The translations under genes and the position numbers were made by a program. 64,000 nucleotides of DNA, taken from NCBI GenBank assembly GCA_902570785.1, contig CACFZK010000002.1, positions 1 through 64,000 on the forward strand, read 5' to 3'. This document shows, piece by piece, positions 24,570-30,912 of this stretch. The number at the start of each line of letters is the position of its first letter. Positions within the stretch are counted from its first letter, which is position 1. The notes beneath the pieces were generated by a model, which did no database searches, was not told the origin of the DNA, and worked only from the letters and a program-made list of their open reading frames with translations. This stretch comes from an uncultured Pelagibacteraceae bacterium. GTDB lineage: Bacteria > Pseudomonadota > Alphaproteobacteria > Pelagibacterales > Pelagibacteraceae.

Positions 24570-25927
24570 TTTTCACTAACATGAAAAACACCGATCGATG
24601 AAGAACTTTCTAAAAATAAAAATATTTTATTTGAATTCAAGTCATATGATAAATCTCGAATTCTCTCATTCAATTTTAAAATGTTATGAGACTGAATTTT
24701 AAAATTTTTATCTAAAATAAACCAATGCAAAGATAAATCTCCTTCCTCAATTTTATTTCCCATAGCGGCAACAAAAATTTGTTGATCAGAAATATTATTA
24801 AAATTTTTATTTGTCGAAACTATCTCTGATACAGCTATTGAGGGTGTAAAATATTTTAAAGGTTCTAAAAAGCCATGATCTTGATGAGATTTATGGAGTG
24901 GCCAAATTTTGTATTTTTTATTTTCTCTTTCATTACTTTCATAACCAGTGTGATAAGCAATACCGCCTTCTTTATAATGCTCACCATAAGAGGATATTGG
25001 CCATCCAAAATTTTCAATTTTTATACCTGGGGAAAAATTTATATTAATTTCATCTCCACCAGCTGGACCGTGCTCAGTAGAAAAAACTATATTTTTTTTT
25101 TTATCGAAGAATAAACCCTGCGGATTTCTGTGACCCATGGATATAATATTTGTTTTTTTATTTGATAAATTTATGGATAGGATTTTTCCGAAAATGTTTT
25201 TTTTATTTTGCGCGTGATCTCTAAATCTATATTCTCCAATTGTGAATAAAATGTTATCTCCAATGTATGGTACCATTCTCCCTCCTGATTGATGGGGACT
25301 ATACTCTTCGTTTGAAGATTTAATACATTCTTTCGGTTCAAAAAACTTTTTAAAAGATAATTTTTTCGTACTTACATCGGATACTAATATCGAGGTATTA
25401 TAACAATCTTGCTTAAATTCATTTGTATACGAAATGTAAAATTTATTTTCGTGTATGAGTAAATCTTTTATTCCATAAGCTGAACGGGCATAAAATTTTG
25501 GATTTTTAATAATATCTCTTATATTTGATTGAATAATATTTAATTTGGCATTTTCTAAAAAAAACTGTTCAAGTTCTATAAAACTAAAAATTCCATTTGC
25601 TGAAGCTACAAATAGCTTTCCTTCATTATTTTGAATATAACTATTACCAATACTTCCTGGGTGTTTAGATGTTGTCAAATCTGATACTTTTTTCTTTTTC
25701 AAAGTATAATTAATATTTTTTACTGTAAATTTCTGATATACAAAATCTGATAAAGCTAAGCTTTCTTGAGAAATTGGTATAGAGTCGACTTCACTTTGAA
25801 GTTTAATAATTTCCTCCTCTAGAATTTTCACACGGTTTTTTTTACTAATCACGTAGTTATAAGTAAAAAAAGCAACCAATGATAAAAAAATAATATTTAT
25901 AAACCCAACTATCAGTATTTTTTTCAT
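24566..25927 (-). CDS. PQQ-type soluble aldose dehydrogenase-like beta-propeller protein, membrane anchored
   Basis: An N-terminal membrane segment (about residues 5-25) is followed by a short coiled coil (KILEEEIIKLQSEVDSI) and a six-bladed propeller of the glucose/sorbosone dehydrogenase family. The family core is visible as GHRNPQGLFFD, STEHGPAGGDEIN and ENFGWPISSYGEHY. Such proteins in the periplasm oxidise sugars with PQQ, but many lack the cofactor and act otherwise. No PQQ synthesis gene is visible here. Length 453 residues. Function beyond the fold is uncertain. Confidence 0.72.
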   Translation of the reverse strand: MKKILIVGFINIIFLSLVAFFTYNYVISKKNRVKILEEEIIKLQSEVDSIPISQESLALSDFVYQKFTVKNINYTLKKKKVSDLTTSKHPGSIGNSYIQNNEGKLFVASANGIFSFIELEQFFLENAKLNIIQSNIRDIIKNPKFYARSAYGIKDLLIHENKFYISYTNEFKQDCYNTSILVSDVSTKKLSFKKFFEPKECIKSSNEEYSPHQSGGRMVPYIGDNILFTIGEYRFRDHAQNKKNIFGKILSINLSNKKTNIISMGHRNPQGLFFDKKKNIVFSTEHGPAGGDEININFSPGIKIENFGWPISSYGEHYKEGGIAYHTGYESNERENKKYKIWPLHKSHQDHGFLEPLKYFTPSIAVSEIVSTNKNFNNISDQQIFVAAMGNKIEEGDLSLHWFILDKNFKIQSHNILKLNERIRDLSYDLNSNKIFLFLESSSSIGVFHVSEN

Positions 25928-25978
25928 TTTATTAAACTTTTTTATTATTAATTTACAATTACTTTTTATATTTAAATA

Positions 25979-26872
25979 TCACAATAACTTAGAACAATTT
26001 CTATGTAACATTGAATGTAATTCTACAAGTTTATTGAAGTCTTTATTATATCCGCCCCCAAGAACACCACACAGAGGTATTTTATTTGAAAAGAAATTTT
26101 CAACAACTGCCTTATCTCTTTGGTTTATACCATCATCTGTCAATTTTAATTTTCCAAGCTTATCTTGATGATGAACGTCAACTCCAGCTATATAAAAAAC
26201 AAAATCAAAGTTCATTTTATTAAGTATAAACAGGTTATTTTTTAATATTTCAAGATAATCTTTATCCTCTAGCTTTTCTTCAAGTTCTACATCCAGATCA
26301 CTCTTTGATTTTTTTGCTGGATAATTAGTTTTGCAATGCATACTAAATGTAAATATATTTCTATCATTTTTAAAAATCTCAGAGTTTCCATTCCCTTGGT
26401 GAACGTCGAGGTCTAAAATTAAAATATTTTTAATTTTCTTCCGATACTTTAAGTAATTTGCAGCCACTGCCACATCATTAAAAACACAGTAACCCGCTCC
26501 GTAATTATAGGAAGCATGATGACTACCGCCTGCAGTATTACATGCAAGTTTAAAATCTAATGCTAACTTACTCGCTAAAACAGTGCCCCCAGTTGCTAAA
26601 AAAGATCTTTTTATTACACTATCATTTATTGGAAAACCAATTTTAATTTCAGACTTTTTATCTAGAGTTTTATTTTTAATATCATTAATATATTTAGTTG
26701 AATGTGATTTACTTAAAGTCTCAATAGAGCACTCTTTTGGAATAAAGAATTTATTTACTACTTTTTTTTCTAAAAGATAATTTGCTAAAGCAGTAAATTT
26801 TTTTATTGGAAAAATACTATTTTCTTTTATTTTTGCAACATATTCAGGGTGATTGACAATTGGTAATTCCAT
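25979..26872 (-). CDS. Histone-deacetylase-fold amidohydrolase (AcuC / acetylpolyamine amidohydrolase-like)
   Basis: Zinc-dependent deacetylase fold, 297 residues. Visible: the tandem active-site histidines GGSHHASYNYGAGYCVFND, the zinc motif LDLDVHQGNG (Asp-x-His) and the third zinc ligand in AGVDVHHQDKLG. The C-terminal GGGYN glycine-rich loop is present. Bacterial members deacetylate small amides such as acetylpolyamines or protein lysines; the sequence does not decide which. A 50-base gap separates it from the propeller gene downstream. Confidence 0.88.
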   Translation of the reverse strand: MELPIVNHPEYVAKIKENSIFPIKKFTALANYLLEKKVVNKFFIPKECSIETLSKSHSTKYINDIKNKTLDKKSEIKIGFPINDSVIKRSFLATGGTVLASKLALDFKLACNTAGGSHHASYNYGAGYCVFNDVAVAANYLKYRKKIKNILILDLDVHQGNGNSEIFKNDRNIFTFSMHCKTNYPAKKSKSDLDVELEEKLEDKDYLEILKNNLFILNKMNFDFVFYIAGVDVHHQDKLGKLKLTDDGINQRDKAVVENFFSNKIPLCGVLGGGYNKDFNKLVELHSMLHRNCSKLL

Positions 26873-26935
26873 ATTAAAAAAATAATTAGCTTCATCTTGA
26901 TTTTTTTATCAGTTTAACCACTTAGTTTACGCAAC

Positions 26936-27883
26936 CTATTTCCATTTAAAAATACTTCTTAATGTCCATGAATTTTCTTTTTGTAAAACAAAATTATCGA
27001 TATTCTCCTCTTTATTCTTTTCTTCTCTGATAAAAGTGAGAAATTTTAAGAATATACTTGGTAGAAAAATTTTTATTAAGCTTTTAATTTTTTGTTTAAA
27101 GTTAATATTATCTTTTTTCCAATTAGAGAAGCTATTTTTACTTTGTTTCGAATATTTATATGCTTTATCAATAGAATATGATGCATAACTTAGATTAATT
27201 ATATTAAAATTAAAGATATTTGAGATTTTTTCTACACTTTTTTTTGTAAAAAAAATAAGTCTAGGCGAATCATAAGGTCTGTTAAAAAATTTTTTATCAA
27301 AATTATTGTTAGGCACATCTATAAAAACATAAGTATCTTTATGTGAAATCTTCTTCAAGCTATTGAATATATTTAGGTCTGATAGCTGTTGCAGAGTAAG
27401 GGACGAAATAATCAAATCAAATTTTTCTGATATACTATTAAAATCATCATAAACTTTGTATTTTCTACTATTTAATATCCTCTTGCAATTTTGATCTAAT
27501 TCTAACGAACTTAAACTGATATTTTGAAATTTTGATTTAATCAAAAACCCTAGATCTCCAACTCCTGAACCAAAATCGAAAATATTTTTTATATTGTCTA
27601 AATTTATAAATGTACTTAAGTAATTTAAGTAGCTCAAATTTCTAAAATAATAAATATCAGAATTATAATTACTCTTAATTTCATCTGGTCTTCCTTTTGC
27701 TCTATAAATATGTTTGTAAAAATAATTTAATTTGTCCGTATTTGGCATAGGGGAAGCGTATCCAAGATCACATTTTCTGCAATAATTGATTTTTAAATTT
27801 CCAAAAAACTCTACATCACTTTCAACATTAAACTTGTATTCGTCAAATACCGAGTCAGTCTCATTACACAATATACAATTCAT
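26936..27883 (-). CDS. SAM-dependent methyltransferase with N-terminal zinc-binding motif
   Basis: Begins with a four-cysteine motif (CILC near residue 3 and CRKC near residue 36) like the putative zinc-binding domain in front of many sugar and C-methyltransferases, then a class I methyltransferase core with SAM motif I IFDFGSGVGDLGF. The PMP segment after the second CxxC and the late tail rich in aromatic and lysine residues fit enzymes of surface-glycan modification. Substrate unknown. It lies directly outside the outermost tmRNA-end repeat at 27903, so it could belong to the same variable region. Confidence 0.75.
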   Translation of the reverse strand: MNCILCNETDSVFDEYKFNVESDVEFFGNLKINYCRKCDLGYASPMPNTDKLNYFYKHIYRAKGRPDEIKSNYNSDIYYFRNLSYLNYLSTFINLDNIKNIFDFGSGVGDLGFLIKSKFQNISLSSLELDQNCKRILNSRKYKVYDDFNSISEKFDLIISSLTLQQLSDLNIFNSLKKISHKDTYVFIDVPNNNFDKKFFNRPYDSPRLIFFTKKSVEKISNIFNFNIINLSYASYSIDKAYKYSKQSKNSFSNWKKDNINFKQKIKSLIKIFLPSIFLKFLTFIREEKNKEENIDNFVLQKENSWTLRSIFKWK

Positions 27884-27902
27884 AAATTATCAAATTTAAT
27901 AA

Positions 27903-27916
27903 GGGGCGTTCTGTTG
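27903..27916. repeat. Distal att-like core: partial copy of tmRNA 3' end
   Basis: GGGGCGTTCTGTTG is identical to the first 14 bases of the cores at 29154 and 30610; beyond it the sequence diverges (TCCGTCCC). The diverged part still pairs back on the GGGGCG arm (GGGGCG with CGTCCC, one G-U pair), so a hairpin is kept. It would be the original downstream end of the tmRNA gene left behind by integration. Confidence 0.7.
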
Positions 27917-27961
27917 TCCGTCCCAATTCAACTTATAACAGAATATAACACTTTTTGAATA

Positions 27962-27982
27962 GGTACATAATAGGGTACATAA
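27962..27982 (+). repeat. Left arm-like repeats of island 1 (GGTACATAA, two copies)
   Basis: GGTACATAA occurs at 27962 and 27974, a 12-base period, on the same strand. The same GTACATA motif recurs at the opposite end of this island (29085-29106) and was not noticed in island 2. Period and placement suggest integrase arm-type binding sites on one helix face. Confidence 0.55.
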
Positions 27983-28067
27983 ACTTTTGGTCATTTCTTT
28001 GTAATGATTTGAAAATTGATGTAAATAGTTATTAATATAAATTTAAAAATTAATATTTAAAGGAATT

Positions 28068-29084
28068 GTGATTGATAATAATTACTTTTTTATTGAAAAC
28101 CTAAATTCAGTAGTATTTCTTGGTCAAAGTAATGTTTTTTCTGAGCTAATTAAAGTAAATAATTCACTTAAATTAGACACTTTAATAATTACCAGTTCTC
28201 ACCAATCAAAACTAATAGATAAAAAAATTGACTACAAAATATTTGATACGTTAGATGATAAATTTAAAAAATTTATTAATAAAAATATCAAGGTTAAAAA
28301 TACAATTTTTGTTAGTATTGGCGCTAGATATATTTTTAAAAAAGATACAATTCAAAATTTTTTTTCAAATAACTTAGTAAATTTTCATGGAGCAAGATTA
28401 CCTTTAGACTCTGGGGGCGGAGGTTATTCATGGAAAATTATGAGAGAAGATAGAATAGACAATCAACTTGTACATTTAGTAAATGAAGGAATAGATGCTG
28501 GTCCTATTATTGATAATAATTTATCTTTATTTCCAAAATATTGTCAAATTCCAATTGACTTTGAAAAATACAGACTAGAAAAATTTATAGATTTTTACAC
28601 AAAATTTTTAAAAAAAATTATAAATGGAAAAAAATTTGATTTAAAACCTCAAATTAATTATCTAGGCAGGTATAATCCAAGATTAAACACCGAAACCGAC
28701 GGTTTAATAAACTGGGATATGGATTCTTATGATTTGTATAATTTTATTAATGCATTTGATGAACCTTATAAAGGCGCTTCTACTTTCTTAAATAATGGAA
28801 ATTTTGGAAAATTGTATTTAAAAAAAGTTCATCTTCATGGAGGAGATAGTTCAAATCACCCATATATGTCAGGAATAGTTTCCAGACATGATAAAAATTG
28901 GATAGTTGTATCTACAAAATCTAAGCATATGATTTTAATTGAAGAAGTATTAGATAAAAAAGGTAATAATATAATCTCAAAAATAAAAGTAGGTGATAGA
29001 TTTTACACACCTTATGGAGAACTCGAAAAATCAAAAAAAATTAAAACAACTTTTAATTCTAAAGGATTAAAAGAACCATCTTAA
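28068..29084 (+). CDS. Formyltransferase-family protein (island 1 cargo)
   Basis: A 338-residue protein with a Rossmann-like N terminus and the formyltransferase catalytic triad pattern: Asn in VNFHGARLP, His in LVHLV and Asp in EGIDAGPII. This is the fold of methionyl-tRNA, GAR and sugar-nucleotide N-formyltransferases. The GGGGYSW segment and a C-terminal part unlike the Fmt tRNA-binding domain point to a sugar or small-molecule formyltransferase acting on a surface glycan precursor; that is inference. Start is GTG 28068 behind AAAGGA. The stop codon is immediately followed by the right arm-like repeats, so the gene fills the island. Confidence 0.75.
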   Translation: MIDNNYFFIENLNSVVFLGQSNVFSELIKVNNSLKLDTLIITSSHQSKLIDKKIDYKIFDTLDDKFKKFINKNIKVKNTIFVSIGARYIFKKDTIQNFFSNNLVNFHGARLPLDSGGGGYSWKIMREDRIDNQLVHLVNEGIDAGPIIDNNLSLFPKYCQIPIDFEKYRLEKFIDFYTKFLKKIINGKKFDLKPQINYLGRYNPRLNTETDGLINWDMDSYDLYNFINAFDEPYKGASTFLNNGNFGKLYLKKVHLHGGDSSNHPYMSGIVSRHDKNWIVVSTKSKHMILIEEVLDKKGNNIISKIKVGDRFYTPYGELEKSKKIKTTFNSKGLKEPS

Positions 29085-29106
29085 AGTACATAGTAGGTAC
29101 ATAGTA
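29085..29106 (+). repeat. Right arm-like repeats of island 1 (GTACATAGTA, two copies)
   Basis: Two tandem 11-base units, AGTACATAGTA (29085-29095) and GGTACATAGTA (29096-29106), start on the base after the formyltransferase stop. They share GTACATA with the left arm-like repeats, in the same orientation, and lie 47 bases from the core at 29154. Confidence 0.55.
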
Positions 29107-29153
29107 AATAACTTTCAGATTTTTGTTGGAAATAAAAAGTTATCTAATTTTTA

Positions 29154-29183
29154 GGGGCGTTCTGTTGCCAGGTGCCCCGGACC
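29154..29183. repeat. Middle att-like core: 30-base copy of tmRNA 3' end
   Basis: Identical over 30 bases to 30610-30639, starting GGGGCGTTCTGTTGCC and ending CCCCGGACC; resemblance then fades after a few more bases. It includes the GGGGC/GCCCC hairpin that ends the tmRNA gene. It serves as the right boundary of island 1 and the left boundary of island 2. Confidence 0.8.
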
Positions 29184-29249
29184 TCATTTCGTTAATCCTT
29201 GTTATATAATAATTATTTTACAACCTAAAGCCCAAAACTGGTTCTTCAC

Positions 29250-29279
29250 TGCGTCGGTATTGCGTCAGAAATTGCGTCA
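29250..29279 (+). repeat. Left arm-like repeats of island 2 (TGCGTC, three copies)
   Basis: TGCGTC starts at 29250, 29261 and 29273, giving spacings of 11 and 12 bases, all on the same strand; the last two extend to TGCGTCAG. The repeats end just before the first gene of the island operon and may also overlap its promoter. Confidence 0.55.
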
Positions 29280-29294
29280 GGGTAGAATGAGATC

Positions 29295-29615
29295 ATGAGT
29301 CAAGAAATTGAACAGTTCATTCCACTAATAATTGTTGTAGCTGGTATTTGGCTAATTCTGAGATATTACAGAAACAAAAAGGGGATCACTGGTAAAGATG
29401 ATGGTTCTGATGAAATTAAAAAAGCTGCTTTCAAAACAGGTAAAGTCGTTAACAAAAGTTTTTTAGCCAACAAAAAATTAATAAAAATCGGCGCAGGAAT
29501 AATTTTAATTATCATAGTTTATCAATATTTTTCACCGTATCAGGATTGCAAAAGAGCTTTAAAAAAAGATGGTAGAAGTGCACTTTTTATAGAGAGGACT
29601 TGTAAAGGTAAATGA
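29295..29615 (+). CDS. Small two-helix membrane protein, unknown function (island 2)
   Basis: 106 residues; not recognised. A membrane segment at about 9-24 is followed by a charged loop (RYYRNKKG to ANKKLIK) and a second membrane segment at about 66-82, then a short tail with two cysteines (QDC and ERTC). The loop is strongly basic, so both termini may face the periplasm. It is the first gene of a four-gene operon, with ATG 29295 some 15 bases after the arm-like repeats. It overlaps the next gene by four bases (ATGA). Confidence 0.6.
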   Translation: MSQEIEQFIPLIIVVAGIWLILRYYRNKKGITGKDDGSDEIKKAAFKTGKVVNKSFLANKKLIKIGAGIILIIIVYQYFSPYQDCKRALKKDGRSALFIERTCKGK

Positions 29616-29869
29616 CGTACGGTATTTCTCCATTTTTCATCCTAATCTTAGGTTTAATATTTTCGACCATCGCTGGGGTTCTTAACGAAGACCAAAATTT
29701 GTTTTTTATCTTAATGGGTTTATTTGGTTTTTTTGCATTTATGGGTTTTATAGAACAAAAAAAAGAATTAGAAGATGAAAATAAAAGTTTAAGGGATCAA
29801 TTAGATAATCGACCATTTTTTATGCCATCAACAAAAAGAAGGAAGAGAAAAAGAAGAAAGAAAAAATGA
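29612..29869 (+). CDS. Small two-helix membrane protein with polybasic tail, unknown function (island 2)
   Basis: 85 residues; not recognised. Two closely spaced hydrophobic stretches (about 5-22 and 28-46) form a hairpin, followed by a short helical charged segment (EQKKELEDENKSLRDQ, coiled-coil-like) and a C terminus made almost only of lysine and arginine (from about residue 74). The tail would sit at the cytoplasmic membrane face or bind nucleic acid. It overlaps both neighbours by four bases, so it is translated with them. Confidence 0.58.
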   Translation: MTYGISPFFILILGLIFSTIAGVLNEDQNLFFILMGLFGFFAFMGFIEQKKELEDENKSLRDQLDNRPFFMPSTKRRKRKRRKKK

Positions 29870-30171
29870 AAAAACTTTTAGCGATCGTGGTTCTGGGTTT
29901 GTTGTGGAGCGGCAACGCTAAAGCTGATCACTATAAAACTGGAATTATGTTCGGAGATCCATACGTTATAGGTTGTATCTATGATTTATTAGATGCGAGT
30001 TTTGGTTCAAAATGTGCTCAAAGATCTATTAAATTTTATTTTAATGAGAGAAAACACAGGGGAAGTTATGATCGTGCCTATAATAATTGTTATTCGTATT
30101 TGAGAGAACTTGGTTACCGAAAATATAACAATTTTAATAACGAAACTTATCAAATTAGCTGCAGTGATTAA
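29866..30171 (+). CDS. Small exported cysteine-containing protein, unknown function (island 2)
   Basis: 101 residues with a clear Sec signal peptide (MKKLLAIVVLGLLWSGNAKA, cleavage near residue 20-21). The mature part is about 80 residues with four cysteines (in GCIYD, KCAQR, NCYSY and ISCSD), enough for two disulfides, and is rich in tyrosine and arginine. Not recognised. It overlaps the preceding gene by four bases and the following gene by eight. Confidence 0.6.
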   Translation: MKKLLAIVVLGLLWSGNAKADHYKTGIMFGDPYVIGCIYDLLDASFGSKCAQRSIKFYFNERKHRGSYDRAYNNCYSYLRELGYRKYNNFNNETYQISCSD

Positions 30172-30535
30172 AAATTTTTTTCTAATAACGATTTTCAGCC
30201 TATTAAGTTTTAACGTTAGCTTTGCTGATTGCACAGATGATATAAATTTTGTTTGGAGATATGGAGACAAAACAAAATCATATATATTAATAGATTATGC
30301 GAGCAAAAATGATAAACCAATTATAATAACCAAAGCATATGTTTATACAAAAGATAAAAAAATTGTTAAACAAATCAGCAAAGATTATTTATTAGAACCA
30401 TTTAGAAAATCTAACAGAAATCTCGCAGAATTAGCTAATGAAGGTAATCCAAAAGAGTCAGTCACATTTATTAATTTGAGAGGTTATAATACAGAAGTGA
30501 TCGCATCCGTTGGCTATGCGTGTAGATACAAATAA
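30164..30535 (+). CDS. Small exported protein, unknown function (island 2)
   Basis: About 123 residues from GTG 30164; an upstream ATG at 30110 in the same frame would bury the signal peptide. With the GTG start there is a good signal peptide (IKNFFLITIFSLLSFNVSFA) and then a mature protein that begins DCTDDINFVW and ends in a second cysteine (GYACRYK), suggesting one disulfide between the ends. The body has alternating strands typical of a small beta domain. Last gene before the right arm-like repeats. Function unknown. Confidence 0.58.
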   Translation: MIKNFFLITIFSLLSFNVSFADCTDDINFVWRYGDKTKSYILIDYASKNDKPIIITKAYVYTKDKKIVKQISKDYLLEPFRKSNRNLAELANEGNPKESVTFINLRGYNTEVIASVGYACRYK

Positions 30536-30546
30536 TTTTTAATCAC

Positions 30547-30564
30547 TGCGTCCATAGTGCGTCA
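30547..30564 (+). repeat. Right arm-like repeats of island 2 (TGCGTC, two copies)
   Basis: TGCGTC at 30547 and 30558, 11 bases apart, same strand as the copies at 29250-29279. They lie 12 bases after the last gene of the island and 45 bases from the core at 30610, nearly the same core distance as the island 1 arms. Confidence 0.55.
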
Positions 30565-30609
30565 CAAAATTTTTAATTGTTGGTATTAAAGAAGAATCAG
30601 AGATTTAAA

Positions 30610-30639
30610 GGGGCGTTCTGTTGCCAGGTGCCCCGGACC
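30610..30639. repeat. Proximal att-like core inside the tmRNA 3' end
   Basis: The intact tmRNA 3' end: GGGGC and GCCCC form a hairpin, followed on the minus strand by TTTAAAT. The 30 bases are repeated exactly at 29154-29183 and the first 14 at 27903-27916. Integration here keeps the gene whole because each island supplies a copy of the gene end. Confidence 0.82.
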
Positions 30640-30664
30640 CCGTTTACTTAATTAACAAGTTAAT

Positions 30665-30694
30665 TAAGCAGCAAGTGCAAATTTATTATTTGCA
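30665..30694 (-). other. tmRNA tag reading frame (ANNKFALAA-stop)
   Basis: Nine codons GCA AAT AAT AAA TTT GCA, then CTT GCT GCT and TAA, read from the minus strand inside the tmRNA coding piece. The tag ends in the LAA typical of ssrA tags recognised by ClpXP. The resume codon is inferred to be GCA by alignment to the usual A-start of tags. The stop codon lies in the right arm of the 9-bp hairpin that follows. Confidence 0.88.
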
Positions 30695-30912
30695 TTTATA
30701 ATTAGCCCGTTACGTCGGAACCATCTCGAACGAAAGAATAGCTTTTAGACACTCGTCGATTCTGATTCACCCCCATAAGTTGTAAATGGTGGAGGTGGTG
30801 GGTACTGCCCCCACGTCCGCAATGTTTATTACGAAACTCGTTTATCGTCATAGTTGGAAAACCAACAGATATAATATAAAATCAAAAAAAAAAGATTCAA
30901 TAAATATTTCAA

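Larger units (their letters stand above)
27903..29153. mobile_element. Island 1: integrase-less cargo segment in the tmRNA 3' end
   Basis: A 1,251-base segment bounded on the left by a 14-base copy of the tmRNA 3' end (27903-27916) and on the right by a longer copy starting at 29154. It holds one formyltransferase-like gene. Just inside each boundary are two copies of a GTACATA direct repeat, 45 and 47 bases from the core. This matches the core-plus-arm layout of tyrosine-integrase attachment sites. No integrase, excisionase, replication or capsid gene is present. The island call is inference from the repeat geometry. Confidence 0.68.
29154..30609. mobile_element. Island 2: integrase-less cargo segment in the tmRNA 3' end
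   Basis: A 1,456-base segment bounded by two 30-base identical copies of the tmRNA 3' end (29154-29183 and 30610-30639). The only contents are a four-gene operon of small membrane and exported proteins and TGCGTC direct repeats just inside each end. No recombinase gene is present. Because the arm-like motif differs from that of island 1 while the core is the same, the two islands probably used different integrases at one site. Island call inferred from geometry. Confidence 0.72.
30608..30860 (-). ncRNA. ssrA: tmRNA, circularly permuted two-piece type
   Basis: Rescues stalled ribosomes by tagging proteins for proteolysis. Read on the minus strand, the acceptor piece comes first: GGAC then the T arm GTGGG-GGCAGTA-CCCAC, CACCTCC and the encoded ACCA ending at 30787. 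Only 12 bases later the coding piece starts at 30774 with GGGGGTGAATCAGAATCGACG, the tmRNA 5' consensus. GGGGGTG pairs with CACCTCC over seven pairs, with G-U at pair three, the alanine identity mark. The tag frame follows. A 9-base-pair hairpin (30647-30669) and a GGGGC/GCCCC hairpin (30610-30634) close the gene. The 5' end near 30860 is a guess, placed by an AT-rich promoter-like stretch. Confidence 0.92.

Noticed and set aside
29295-30535. Island 2 small proteins considered as remnants of an integrase or excisionase
   Set aside because: All four have membrane segments or signal peptides and no recombinase or helix-turn-helix features.
27962-30564. Short direct repeats considered as a CRISPR array or minisatellite
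   Set aside because: Units are only 6-11 bases, occur two or three at a time at segment ends, and have no uniform spacers; arm-type sites fit better.
30783-30820. tRNA-like sequence ending in CCA on the minus strand, considered as a tRNA gene
   Set aside because: There is a T arm and acceptor end but no anticodon arm; the partner half is the tmRNA coding piece 12 bases away.
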